A DNA stretch of 64,000 nucleotides, taken from positions 186,001 through 250,000 of the forward strand of contig UBMI01000014.1 in NCBI GenBank assembly GCA_900466475.1. The letters run 5' to 3'. The position numbers and the translations under genes are program-made. Positions within the stretch are counted from its first letter, which is position 1; every line of letters begins with the position of its first letter. Positions 34,796-43,838 of the stretch are shown here, piece by piece. This DNA comes from Hyphomicrobiales bacterium (lineage in GTDB: Bacteria > Pseudomonadota > Alphaproteobacteria > Rhizobiales > Rhizobiaceae). The notes under the pieces are model-generated. The model worked only from the letters and a program-made list of their open reading frames with translations, searched no databases and was not told the DNA's origin.

Positions 34796-37338
34796 GAAAA
34801 CTCTTCACCGCCTCCCTTCTCCTGATCGGCACATCGGTTCTCGCTTATGCGCAGACCGCTCCCTTCGACATGTCCGGTGAGCGCCCGGCGGGTGCGCCGC
34901 CGGTCAAGCCGCGCCTGACGCTTCCGGCGCAGCCCGCGCAGCCTTCCCAGCCCGCACCGGCCCCTGTTCCCGTCGTTCCGCAGACTGTTGCTCCGCAGCC
35001 GGTACAGCCTTCCGCGCCGGCGCAGAGCCAGGCGCCCACGCCCGCAGCGCCGCCGGTTAGCGTCATTCCCGCAACCCCCGCACCAGCGCCTGCACCTCCA
35101 TCGGCGCCGGCGGTGCCATCCACCCCTGTTCAGGCCCAGCCGCAGCCGGCCACCCCTGTCATCCGTCCTGCCGCGGCCGCTCCACAGGCCGGCGATTTCA
35201 GGCGCTATATCGTGCCTTTCTCCGAGCTCGGCCTTGGTGGTGAATACGACCGCAGGTCATGGTCGATCTATCTGACGACAGAGCAGGCAGCAGCGAAGGC
35301 GCGGTTCACCTTCACCTATCAGAATGCCATCGTCGTCGCTCCCGAAGCATCGCAGCTGACCGTGTTCATCAACAACCGTATTATCGGTCAGCAGCAGATC
35401 GGTTCGCCCGACAGTCCTTCGGCAGTCAGCTTCGATGTTCCTCCGGGTCTGCTCCAGCCCGGTGCCAATCTCATCACTTTCGAGGCCAATCAGCGTCATC
35501 GCACCGATTGCAGCATCGACTCCACCTATGAGCTCTGGTCGAACATCGATCCGGCCGGTACCTATCTGAGCTTTGCCGGCCGCGACGCCAGTCAGCTTTC
35601 CGGCACGGATGCGATCCGCGCCATCGGTGTCGATGGCGCAGGCAAGACGGAATTCGATCTCGTCGTTCCGGCGATGGAACAGCCCGGCACCACCAAGCCA
35701 CTCCTGCGTCTGGCGCAGGGCCTGTCGCTCCTGAGCGGCATGCCGAACCAGGTCTTTGCCTTTAGTGCCGACACTCCGCCAGCAGGTGGTCCCGGCAAGA
35801 TGGCGGTTTTCGTCGGTACCGCCACCGAGCTGCGTCCGATCTTCCCCAATCTTCCGCAAGGCGCTGAAAGCGCGCCGCTTGCGGCCTTCGTCATCGACCC
35901 GCGCAGTGGTTCGCCCGTCCTGTTGATCAGCGGTCCATCCTGGCAGGCGGTTTCCACGGCGATCGATACTATCGTGTCTCCGACCGACCGCGCCCCTGAA
36001 GTCCGTCGTGACGTGCTGACCACGCAGCGCTGGAGCGCGCCTGACGCGCCGCTTCTCCTTTCTGATACGAGTATTCCGCTCTCGCAGCTCGGCTTGAAGA
36101 CCATCGACTTTTCCGGCCGTCGCTTTCGCACCGGCTTCAATATCGCCGTGCCGGCTGACTTTTACGCCAATGCCTACGGCGAGGCGAAAATCCTGCTCGA
36201 TGCTGCCTATTCCAGCAAAGTGCTTCCCGGCAGTCATATCGATGTCTACGTGAACGGCAACATTGCCTCCACTGTGCCGATAGCAACGACCAATGGCGGG
36301 ATTTTCCGCCAGCTTCCTATCCGCGTGACCATGCGGCATTTCAAGCCAGGGCTGAATTCGATTGCCATCGAAGCAGTTCTGATGACGGATGATGATGCAG
36401 CTTGCGTCCCCGGGGCGACAGCCTCGTCGACGCCGCGATTTGCGCTTTTCGATACGTCCGAATTCCATATGCCGGATTTCGCACGCGTCGGGCAGCGACC
36501 GAACCTCGCGGCCATGGCCGGCACATCCTACCCCTATGGGCGCAGTCCAGATCCGACGCCGCTGTTCATCGATCGCACCGATGCCGACACGCTGTCTGCC
36601 ACCGCGACCCTGCTTGGCCAACTCGCGATCATGGCGGGCCACCCGATCGCGATCGAAACGGTCGCCTCGCCGGGTGTGATCGGTGACCGCAACGCGATTT
36701 TCATCGGTTCGATTTCGCAGATGCCGGCAACGGCGCTCACGCAGGTCAATGTCTCAACAGCCAGCCAGGCTTCCTGGCGTCCGGTGACGGATTCCCAGCC
36801 GACCGAGATCGACAATGGCAAGGCGCTGGAAGAGTGGCGCTCGCGCATCAGCGGTGGCGCGCTGCAGGGCCGCATTGCCGCGTTCCGCGAATGGCTGCAC
36901 CGAAACTTCGATATTACCGGCGCCTCGCTGCAATTCGTTCCCACTGCAGAGCAGGTGTTCACGCCGTCGAATGTGGCATCTCTGATGGTCGCTCAGGGCA
37001 AGAGCCCGGATGGTGGTGGTACGTGGACTGTCGTGACCGCGCCCTCGGCCAAGGACCTGCGCGAGGGGCTGAGTTCCCTGACCGCCCAGATGAACTGGCC
37101 GCAGATTGCGGGCCATGTCACCACCTATTCCAGCCGCACCGGCAAGATCGAGAGCGTGCCGGTCACCCGTTTCGATTTCGTACCTACCGGAGGCCTGTCG
37201 ATCGCCAACTATCGCCTGATCGCTGCCAACTGGCTGTCGACGAATATTCTCTCTTATTCTTTCCTTTTGGTCGTACTGTCGCTGCTGATCGGTCTGGTCA
37301 CGTCCAGAATGCTCTCAAGGCTCGGCAGGTCGAAATGA
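34792..37338 (+). CDS. bcsB: cellulose synthase subunit BcsB
   Basis: Periplasmic partner of BcsA, anchored by one C-terminal helix, guiding the glucan through the periplasm. A signal peptide (to about residue 20) is followed by about 110 residues of Pro/Ala/Gln linker. Two carbohydrate-binding/flavodoxin-like repeats follow, seen as FRRYIVPFSELGLGGEYDRRSW and ISLSQLGLKTIDFSGRRF-like segments. The C-terminal anchor is TNILSYSFLLVVLSLLIGLVTSRML. 848 residues. The linker includes PAPVPVVPQT, also present in the downstream BcsK. Both ends overlap neighbours by four bases. Confidence 0.94.
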   Translation: MRKLFTASLLLIGTSVLAYAQTAPFDMSGERPAGAPPVKPRLTLPAQPAQPSQPAPAPVPVVPQTVAPQPVQPSAPAQSQAPTPAAPPVSVIPATPAPAPAPPSAPAVPSTPVQAQPQPATPVIRPAAAAPQAGDFRRYIVPFSELGLGGEYDRRSWSIYLTTEQAAAKARFTFTYQNAIVVAPEASQLTVFINNRIIGQQQIGSPDSPSAVSFDVPPGLLQPGANLITFEANQRHRTDCSIDSTYELWSNIDPAGTYLSFAGRDASQLSGTDAIRAIGVDGAGKTEFDLVVPAMEQPGTTKPLLRLAQGLSLLSGMPNQVFAFSADTPPAGGPGKMAVFVGTATELRPIFPNLPQGAESAPLAAFVIDPRSGSPVLLISGPSWQAVSTAIDTIVSPTDRAPEVRRDVLTTQRWSAPDAPLLLSDTSIPLSQLGLKTIDFSGRRFRTGFNIAVPADFYANAYGEAKILLDAAYSSKVLPGSHIDVYVNGNIASTVPIATTNGGIFRQLPIRVTMRHFKPGLNSIAIEAVLMTDDDAACVPGATASSTPRFALFDTSEFHMPDFARVGQRPNLAAMAGTSYPYGRSPDPTPLFIDRTDADTLSATATLLGQLAIMAGHPIAIETVASPGVIGDRNAIFIGSISQMPATALTQVNVSTASQASWRPVTDSQPTEIDNGKALEEWRSRISGGALQGRIAAFREWLHRNFDITGASLQFVPTAEQVFTPSNVASLMVAQGKSPDGGGTWTVVTAPSAKDLREGLSSLTAQMNWPQIAGHVTTYSSRTGKIESVPVTRFDFVPTGGLSIANYRLIAANWLSTNILSYSFLLVVLSLLIGLVTSRMLSRLGRSK

Positions 37339-38381
37339 GGGGCTGGATCGCGACATTGCTGGCAGGCACGATGATGTTGGCACTCGCCGGCGAGCCGGCC
37401 TTGGCGCAGCAGCCGCGAATCAGCGGCGAGGCATGGGCTGCCTACAAGGCGAAATTCCTCGATCCGAGCGGCCGCATCATCGATAACGGCAATGGCAACA
37501 TCAGCCATAGCGAGGGCCAGGGCTACGGCCTGCTGCTCGCCTATCTTGCCGCGAGCCCCTCCGATTTCGAGCAGATCTGGTACTTCACCCGCACCGAATT
37601 GCTGCTGCGCAATGACGGTCTTGCCGTCTGGAAATGGGATCCGTCTGCCAGCCCGCATGTGACCGACACCAACAATGCGTCCGACGGCGATATACTGATT
37701 GCCTATGCGCTTGCGCTGGCGGGCTCTGCCTGGAACCGCACCGACTATATTACCGCGGCCACCCGCATGGCGCAGTCGACATTATCGGAGACGGTGGCCG
37801 ATTTTTCCGGCCGCACCCTGCTGATGCCTGGCGCGGAAGGCTTCTCCGGCACGGATCGCGACGATGGCCCCGTTATCAACCCATCCTACTGGGTCTATGA
37901 AGCGCTTCCGGTCATGGCCGCACTTGCACCGTCCGATCAGTGGCAGAAACTGGCCGATGACGGTCTGTCGCTGCTCAGGGCCATGCAATTTGGCCCGCGC
38001 AACCTGCCCGCCGAATGGGTGAGCCTGAAGCGACAGCCGCAGCCGGCCGAAGGTTTCGAGGCAGAGTTCGGCTACAACGCGATCCGTATCCCGCTCTATC
38101 TGGCGCGAGGCGGCGTGACCGACAGGGCGTTGCTGACGCGCCTCAAGGAAGGCATGACCGAAAACGGGGTGCCGGCTATAATCGACCTCACCACCGGGCG
38201 GTCGAAGACGCCGCTTTCCGACCCTGGTTATGAAATTGTTAACCACGTTGTGGCCTGTGTATTGGACGGAACCAAACTACCTGCCGAAGCGCTGCAATTT
38301 GCGCCCGCCTATTATTATCCTTCAACGCTTCAGCTTCTGGGGCTGGCCTATGTCGGGGAGAAGCATCCGGAGTGTCTGTGA
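37335..38381 (+). CDS. bcsZ: endo-beta-1,4-glucanase (cellulase), family GH8
   Basis: Periplasmic GH8 endoglucanase (BcsZ/CelC) that trims or edits nascent cellulose. Signal peptide MRGWIATLLAGTMMLALAGEPALA. The general acid is Glu60 in SHSEGQGYG and the conserved acidic pair is in TNNASDGDILIAYAL (Asp117/Asp119). 348 residues, usual size. The ATG at 37335 overlaps the bcsB stop; a longer in-frame reading extends back inside bcsB and is an artefact of high GC. The stop overlaps the GTG start of the next gene. Confidence 0.95.
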   Translation: MRGWIATLLAGTMMLALAGEPALAQQPRISGEAWAAYKAKFLDPSGRIIDNGNGNISHSEGQGYGLLLAYLAASPSDFEQIWYFTRTELLLRNDGLAVWKWDPSASPHVTDTNNASDGDILIAYALALAGSAWNRTDYITAATRMAQSTLSETVADFSGRTLLMPGAEGFSGTDRDDGPVINPSYWVYEALPVMAALAPSDQWQKLADDGLSLLRAMQFGPRNLPAEWVSLKRQPQPAEGFEAEFGYNAIRIPLYLARGGVTDRALLTRLKEGMTENGVPAIIDLTTGRSKTPLSDPGYEIVNHVVACVLDGTKLPAEALQFAPAYYYPSTLQLLGLAYVGEKHPECL

Positions 38382-40867
38382 AATCTTCTTTCGTGGCGGT
38401 CACGGCAGCGGTCCTTGTGGCGACTCTCATCGCCGGGCTGAAGGACCGCGACGCATTGCAGGAACGTTTCGGCTTCGGTGGCAAGACTCCCGAACTCATG
38501 ATGATGGGTCGTATCAAGGGGCCGGATACCCCCTCTGGTGAGCCGATCGATGTGCAGACCGTGACGGAGCGGATCCAGGCCGCGACGCAGGATAACTCTG
38601 TCGGTCAGGCCCAAAGCGCGGCTCAGACGGACCTGCCCCAGATAAGCCAAGCGCAGACAAGCCAATTGCAGCCGGGCCAAGCTCAGCCAGCCCAAGCCCC
38701 GGCAAATCAGCCACAGACAAATCAGGCCCAGCAGCCGGCTCCGGTTCCGGTCGTCCCGCAGACCGCACCACCCTCGGCTGCCTCGGCTCCCTCGGGTGCC
38801 GCCACCGCGCCGGCCAATCCGCCGCCCTCAGGCACGGCGGCAAGCCAGCAGCCGGTTGTCGACGTAAGCGCCCTTCGTTATTTTGCGAGCCGCGGCGACA
38901 AGCTTCGCCTGCAGGCGGAAATCTCGCGCCTTCAGGCGCTCTATCCGAACTGGGTACCACCTGCTGATCCGCTCGCCATTCCACAAAACGGCGACCGGCA
39001 GCTCGAAAATATGTGGCGGCTTTATTCGGAGGGTCGCTATGCCGAACTGCGCAAGGCGATCGCCGATCGTCAGGTCGCCGAAAGTTGGCAGCCGCCAGCC
39101 GACCTGCTCGACCGTCTCGATGTCGCCGAATCCCGTGCCCGGCTGGTCAATGCTTCTGATCTCAAGCAATATGCGACGGTCGTCGATATTGCAGCCGAAA
39201 CCCCGAGTCTGCTGACCTGCGCCGAAATAGATGTGCTCTGGCGCGTTGCCGAAGCATTCGTCGATACGAACAGGCAGCAGCGAGGGCAGGATGCATATAC
39301 CTATATCCTGAAGAACTGCACCGAGCCGGCCGAGCGCGTGGCGACGATCCAGAAGGCAGCCGCTCTTCTGCCCTATGGTGCGATGCAGTCGCTGCTGTCC
39401 CTTGAAAAACCTGCCGATGCCAATGGTGTCAGAGAATTCGACAGCCTGCGCGACGATCTGGCCCGCCGCTTCGTTGCCGACGGCAATGACGATGCCAAGC
39501 TCGAGGTCGCTGCCAATTATATCTCCCGCGTTGAGAAGCTTGCCGAAGAGCAGGGGCTGCCCTCGGACGCGCTGCTGCTTGGCTGGTATCAGCTTCGCCG
39601 CAACAATGATGCGGATGCCGAAAAGTGGTTCCGCATCGCCCACGACAAGCAGGATTCCGCTTTGGCCTCCCAGGGGCTGGCATTGGCGTTGATTGCCCGC
39701 AAGTCGCCGCAGGAAGCCGAAGACGTCATGTACAAATGGCGTGACGATTCCAAGGATGCGACCGCCACCTATCTTGCCGCGACCGCCAATCTGATGGCCT
39801 TGCAGCCGCCGGCCGATCTGAGCGAGGACGTGCTCGGTCGTATCGCCGCTGCGATCATCGAACAGAAATACGTGCCGACGGCCCAGCAGTTCGGCTGGTA
39901 CGCGCGATCGTTGAACCAGTTCCAGACGGCTGCCCGGTGGTTCGAGACGGGATTGCGTTGGAAACCGGATGACGAACCGTCCGCATATGGCCTTGCCGTC
40001 ACCCGCCAGCAATTGAACGACCGGGCTGGAGTCGCCGAGATCCAGCGTCTATGGGCGGATCGTTCGGCCCGTATTGCCACGTTGAACGATACAGCCGCCG
40101 TTTCCCGCAGTAACGTCCCGTTGCCGGCCCCCGGCTCTGCGGCTGGGTCGCAGCCGGCTGTTCAGCCTGCCGCCCCTCAGATCCAGTCTGCGCCGACCGA
40201 ACGCAGTGCCGCCTTCCAGCCGGAGCCTCAGCCGCCGGCGCAATTTCAATCCCAGCAGCCGCAAGTGCAGCCCCAGCCCGTTGTGCCCGCGAGGCCCACG
40301 CGGGCCATGCAGACGGTTGCAGTCGAGCGCGGTCCGCGTCAGCTTCGCGGATGCTCCACCACTATTGATCCCGCCCGCCTCCGGCCCGGCGATGCATTGG
40401 CACGCGGCTGGTGCCTGATGGATATCAACAGGCCGATGGAAGCGGTGAAGGCTTTCGAGGCGGCGCTGGCAAGTCCGGTGCGCAAGGATCGTGAGGATGC
40501 CGCCTACGGCCAGAGCCTTGCCTACCTGCGGGCCGGCCTTTCCAATAGTGCCGCAGTCGCGGCTACCAAGGCGCCGCAGAATCGCGACCGCGCGTCCGAA
40601 CTGCAGGTAGCGATCCTTGCCGATCGTGCCCTTGCAGCCTTCCAGGGCGGCCGCTATCGCGAGGCACTCATTTTTCTCGACCAGCGTGCCCAACTGCAGC
40701 AGGAGCGGGTCGATCTCATGGTTCTGCGTGGCTACAGCTACATGAATCTGAAAATGTATGGTGACGCCACGCGAGTTTTTGAGGCTGCGGCCGCCACCGG
40801 CAATCGCGATGCTACACGCGGCCTCGCGGATGTGAGGAGCATCACCCATCCCGAGGTCAACGACTAA
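38378..40867 (+). CDS. bcsK: TPR-rich cellulose operon protein (BcsK-like)
   Basis: An 829-residue protein with an N-terminal membrane anchor (about residues 1-22), a Gln/Pro-rich linker (about 75-150), a long helical region of TPR/Sel1-like repeats (for example LLGWYQLRRNNDADAEKWFRIAHDKQDSALASQGLALALIARKSPQEAEDVMYKW), a second low-complexity linker (about 570-650) and a final TPR segment. The place after bcsZ matches BcsK of bcsN-type operons. It lacks the C-terminal beta-barrel that BcsC uses as outer membrane pore. GTG 38378 is chosen: GGAG five bases upstream and a four-base overlap with bcsZ. Assigned by position and architecture. Confidence 0.8.
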   Translation: MKSSFVAVTAAVLVATLIAGLKDRDALQERFGFGGKTPELMMMGRIKGPDTPSGEPIDVQTVTERIQAATQDNSVGQAQSAAQTDLPQISQAQTSQLQPGQAQPAQAPANQPQTNQAQQPAPVPVVPQTAPPSAASAPSGAATAPANPPPSGTAASQQPVVDVSALRYFASRGDKLRLQAEISRLQALYPNWVPPADPLAIPQNGDRQLENMWRLYSEGRYAELRKAIADRQVAESWQPPADLLDRLDVAESRARLVNASDLKQYATVVDIAAETPSLLTCAEIDVLWRVAEAFVDTNRQQRGQDAYTYILKNCTEPAERVATIQKAAALLPYGAMQSLLSLEKPADANGVREFDSLRDDLARRFVADGNDDAKLEVAANYISRVEKLAEEQGLPSDALLLGWYQLRRNNDADAEKWFRIAHDKQDSALASQGLALALIARKSPQEAEDVMYKWRDDSKDATATYLAATANLMALQPPADLSEDVLGRIAAAIIEQKYVPTAQQFGWYARSLNQFQTAARWFETGLRWKPDDEPSAYGLAVTRQQLNDRAGVAEIQRLWADRSARIATLNDTAAVSRSNVPLPAPGSAAGSQPAVQPAAPQIQSAPTERSAAFQPEPQPPAQFQSQQPQVQPQPVVPARPTRAMQTVAVERGPRQLRGCSTTIDPARLRPGDALARGWCLMDINRPMEAVKAFEAALASPVRKDREDAAYGQSLAYLRAGLSNSAAVAATKAPQNRDRASELQVAILADRALAAFQGGRYREALIFLDQRAQLQQERVDLMVLRGYSYMNLKMYGDATRVFEAAAATGNRDATRGLADVRSITHPEVND

Positions 40868-41022
40868 AGCCTACGCAGTCATTCAGATCGCTTACGACGC
40901 TCTCGGTCCTTGTCTGATGCACCCTTGCAGAGTTTTGCGCGACATGCTTTCGGTTGACGTCGCTCATGCGCTCGGCTAGTCGCGGAGGGCCGCCGGCTTT
41001 CCGCTTCGCAAGGAACCTCCCT

Positions 41023-41691
41023 TTGTCCGCTTCCCATCGCGTTCTCGAAAAGACTTACGATGCCTTCCTTTTTGACATGGACGGCACGTTGCTGAACTCC
41101 ATCGCCGTCGTCGAGCGCGTCTGGGGCGAGTGGGCGCTTCGCCACGGTTTCGAACCTGAGGTCCTTTTGAAGACCATCCATGGTGTTCGCGCGTCCGACG
41201 TCATCCGCCAGCTCGGTCTTCCCGGTGTCGATCCGATCGCCGAGGCAAAACTGCTTCTGAAAGAGGAGATGGAGGATTTCGAGGGCATCATCGAGATCCC
41301 GGACTCCATCCGTTTCCTGAATGCACTGCCCTCGGATCGCTGGGGGATTGTCACTTCGGCGCCGATCGAGCTCGCCCTCCGCCGCATGGCGGCTGCGGGC
41401 ATTCCCATGCCGAAGATGATCGTCAGCGGCGAAGAAGTCTCGTCAGGCAAGCCGAGCCCGGAATGTTATCTGCTGGGCGCGAGCCGTCTCGGGGTCGATC
41501 CCGCCCGTTGCCTGGTATTCGAGGATGCGGTTGCAGGTATTCTCGCCGGCGAGGCAGCCGGAGCTGACGTCGCCGTCATCACTGAGACTCATGCGACGCC
41601 TTTCGAGACGCCGCATTTCACGATCGCCAACTATACCGGCTGGCAATCGCGTGTGACGGCCGACGGCAAGCTCTTGCTCTCGGCAATGTAA
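41023..41691 (+). CDS. HAD-family sugar-phosphatase-like hydrolase
   Basis: A haloacid dehalogenase subfamily IA phosphatase resembling beta-phosphoglucomutase/2-deoxyglucose-6-phosphatase. Motif I is FLFDMDGTLLNS, motif II is in IVTSAPIELA, motif III is GKPSPECYL, and motif IV is VFEDAVAGILAGEAAG. About 222 residues from the TTG at 41023, which has AAGGA eight bases upstream. ATG 40966 is in frame but adds a 19-residue basic extension, so the start is uncertain. Substrate unknown; small sugar phosphates are usual. It follows the cellulose operon with a 155-bp gap. Confidence 0.85.
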   Translation: MSASHRVLEKTYDAFLFDMDGTLLNSIAVVERVWGEWALRHGFEPEVLLKTIHGVRASDVIRQLGLPGVDPIAEAKLLLKEEMEDFEGIIEIPDSIRFLNALPSDRWGIVTSAPIELALRRMAAAGIPMPKMIVSGEEVSSGKPSPECYLLGASRLGVDPARCLVFEDAVAGILAGEAAGADVAVITETHATPFETPHFTIANYTGWQSRVTADGKLLLSAM

Positions 41692-41723
41692 TCCGGCGGC
41701 AAGAATGGTCTGAGGGCAGGGCG

Positions 41724-42353
41724 TCAAAATTTGTAGCCGACTCCGATCATCACGACATGCCGGTCGAAGTCGCCGTCGAGCCCGAGCAGGTCGGCGCTGC
41801 CGTAGTCATTGTAGCGATATTCCAGCCGGCCGAAGACGTTGTTGGTGAAGGCATAGTCGACGCCGGCGCCGATCGTCCAGCCGGACAGCGTATCCCGGTC
41901 GCTGCCGGCAGGACCATCGATATGGGCCTGCGCACCCGTCCAGCCTGCTGCACCATAGATCAGCGCGCGATCGATCGCATAACCGAGCCGGGCGCGGACG
42001 GAGCCGGCAGTTTCGAGGCCGACTTCGAACGGGCCGACATCGGACTTGTTCCAGTTGTACGAAATGTCGCCTTCGATGCCGACGACGAAATTATTGTCGA
42101 ACTGCCAGTTGTAGCCGACGAAGCCGGTGATCAGCCCACCGTTCATGTCTTCGGAAAAGACGTCGAAATCGCCGTTGGCCCAGGTCGGCCCGCCGCCGAC
42201 ACCGGCATAGAAACCTGACCATGTGAAAACCGGTGTGATCTCGGCTGCCGGTGCGGCCGGAATAGCGTCGATGGCATCAGCCGCCATGGCCGAGCCTGCG
42301 AGGCCGGTAACAAGGAAGCCGGCAACTGTGGCGGATACGAAGCGGAGTTTCAT
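41724..42353 (-). CDS. outer membrane beta-barrel protein (Omp25/31-like)
   Basis: 209 residues: signal peptide to SAMA, then an eight-stranded barrel pattern of alternating residues with typical strands FTWSGFYAGVGGG, GLITGFVGYNWQF, FVVGIEGDISYNW, GSVRARLGYAIDRALIYGAAGW, WTIGAGVDYAFT, FGRLEYRYNDYG and terminal HVVMIGVGYKF ending in Phe. This is the surface-protein family common in Brucella and Rhizobium, with structural or adhesive roles. Monocistronic. GGGGGAAATC precedes the ATG. Confidence 0.9.
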   Translation of the reverse strand: MKLRFVSATVAGFLVTGLAGSAMAADAIDAIPAAPAAEITPVFTWSGFYAGVGGGPTWANGDFDVFSEDMNGGLITGFVGYNWQFDNNFVVGIEGDISYNWNKSDVGPFEVGLETAGSVRARLGYAIDRALIYGAAGWTGAQAHIDGPAGSDRDTLSGWTIGAGVDYAFTNNVFGRLEYRYNDYGSADLLGLDGDFDRHVVMIGVGYKF

Positions 42354-42540
42354 GATTTCCCCCTGCCGGGAAGAGCCCGGCTGAAAGCTCGTTCAAGATC
42401 CGGTTGCCCGGATGAAACCGGCGCATGGCGCATCTCGGCTGCAGGCGAGCGACCTGCAAAATCATGCGTTTCTAACGCGATCTTTGGGGAAAGGTTCCGG
42501 GGAGGCGCCGGGCGTGACGACAGACAGCAACCGGCAGGGC

Positions 42541-42852
42541 TCAGAGCTTGACGCGATTGCCCTTGTTGTCGAGCATCTGCAATACCTGACCATCCGTCTT
42601 GATCGAGACGCAGTCGGTCTGCTTGTTGGGGAAAAGTATGCAGATCTGACCGTCTGAAATTTTATAGCCGTTCTTGTTGCCCCGACGGTATTCATAGCCA
42701 TTCGAGGCTTTCCGCAAGTCGCTGGCACCCTTCAGAAGCTGACGGATTTCGTTTTCCCTGGCGTTTCGAAACCGGGCTTTTTCTGCCAATGCAACATGCG
42801 AAGAGGCCAATGTTATGATCATGCCGATGAGAAGTGAGCGGCTTGGCAGCAT
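42541..42852 (-). CDS. small exported protein, unknown
   Basis: 103 residues with signal peptide MLPSRSLLIGMIITLASSHVALA. The mature part is basic with a pair of cysteines (GQICILFPNKQTDCVSI) that could form a disulfide, preceded by NGYEYRRGNKNGYKISDG. The family is not recognised. GGAG eight bases before ATG 42852 supports that start; another ATG at 42870 is possible. Divergent from the next small gene with only 45 bp between starts. Confidence 0.7.
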   Translation of the reverse strand: MLPSRSLLIGMIITLASSHVALAEKARFRNARENEIRQLLKGASDLRKASNGYEYRRGNKNGYKISDGQICILFPNKQTDCVSIKTDGQVLQMLDNKGNRVKL

Positions 42853-42897
42853 GTGATAAACTCCGGGCATGGTCGACAGGAAATGGAAGAGAGTGAA

Positions 42898-43140
42898 ATG
42901 ATCAGGGTTGTTCTTGCCTTAGCTTTAGCAATGCTCGCCGGTAATGCAATGGCCGTTGATCCGACAAATCCGCGGGTCAGCCGGCAGAACTCCCAGGATT
43001 GCCGACGCCTTCCCGAGCGCTGCGCCGGCGACGACCGCAACCGCAATCGCCGCGACTATTACCGCGACAACACCCGCCAGGGCTCCGGCCAATACATCTA
43101 CCGCGGCGAGCGCCGCATATGGACGGATGAATCGCGCTGA
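42898..43140 (+). CDS. small exported Arg-rich protein, unknown
   Basis: 80 residues: signal peptide MIRVVLALALAMLAGNAMA, then a mature part with two cysteines (SQDCRRLPERCAGDD) and a highly Arg/Asn/Tyr-rich tail (RNRNRRDYYRDNTRQGSGQYIY). Polar and probably flexible. GGAAGAGAGTG lies before the ATG at 42898. Function unknown. Shares its promoter region with the divergent exported protein gene. Confidence 0.65.
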   Translation: MIRVVLALALAMLAGNAMAVDPTNPRVSRQNSQDCRRLPERCAGDDRNRNRRDYYRDNTRQGSGQYIYRGERRIWTDESR

Positions 43141-43246
43141 GGGCACAAGGCACCCGTCAGCAACTTCAGACCTTGGTCCGTGTCGGGAGTTCAGCGACTA
43201 TGGTATTCGCCGCAGCAGGAGTGGTTGGAGAACCAAGGGAAAAGAG

Positions 43247-43564
43247 ATGCAGACATCGATCATCGCTGAACTGCAGACCGCGCGAAGCAATGTTGCAACG
43301 CTTGGAGCAACCGACCGCCGTGTGATTGTGGCGCGCATCCACAGTTACCTGCAGGAATACCGGGACGATATTCTCGGGCATGTGCCCGCAGACCGGTGCA
43401 TGTGGATCGAGCGACTTATCGGATCGCTTTCGGTCAAGGCCCCACAGATCGCCTCGTTGAGCAACGAGGAATTTCACTCCGTTCTTTCCGAGTTCGAAAA
43501 ACTTCTCGCCTTGCTCGAAGACCTGACGTCCTCCTGGGACGGGCTACCCCGTACGATTCACTGA
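43247..43564 (+). CDS. hypothetical helical protein
   Basis: 105 residues, no signal peptide, mainly amphipathic helices (RRVIVARIHSYLQEYRDDIL; EEFHSVLSEFEKLLALLEDL). One Cys at DRCMW. AAGGGAAAAG precedes the ATG at 43247. Not recognised. It lies 106 bp after the preceding small gene on the same strand and before tRNA-Pro on the other strand. Confidence 0.65.
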   Translation: MQTSIIAELQTARSNVATLGATDRRVIVARIHSYLQEYRDDILGHVPADRCMWIERLIGSLSVKAPQIASLSNEEFHSVLSEFEKLLALLEDLTSSWDGLPRTIH

Positions 43565-43761
43565 GAGATTAGCGCAGATACATTCTGCTTGGACGATGAT
43601 GTATTGGTTGTCGGGCGCAAGCAGGAGGTGGAGCGGTTTGTTGCCCTAAAAGATTTGAGAGGGGCACCGCTAGTGCATATGCGGCAGGAGCCGCCAGCTT
43701 GCGCCGTCCGTCCGGCTTTCAAGTTCTGTTGGTTTTTTGACTGAGATTTCAAGGGATTAAA

Positions 43762-43838
<77 letters not shown>

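Noticed and set aside
36834..37334. In-frame 167-codon extension before bcsZ
   Set aside because: It lies inside bcsB in another frame. The signal peptide at 37335 and the ATGA overlap fix the true start.
43558..43752. 64-codon frame next to tRNA-Pro
   Set aside because: Ser/Thr/Asn-rich with no ribosome binding site or conserved look. Probably chance.
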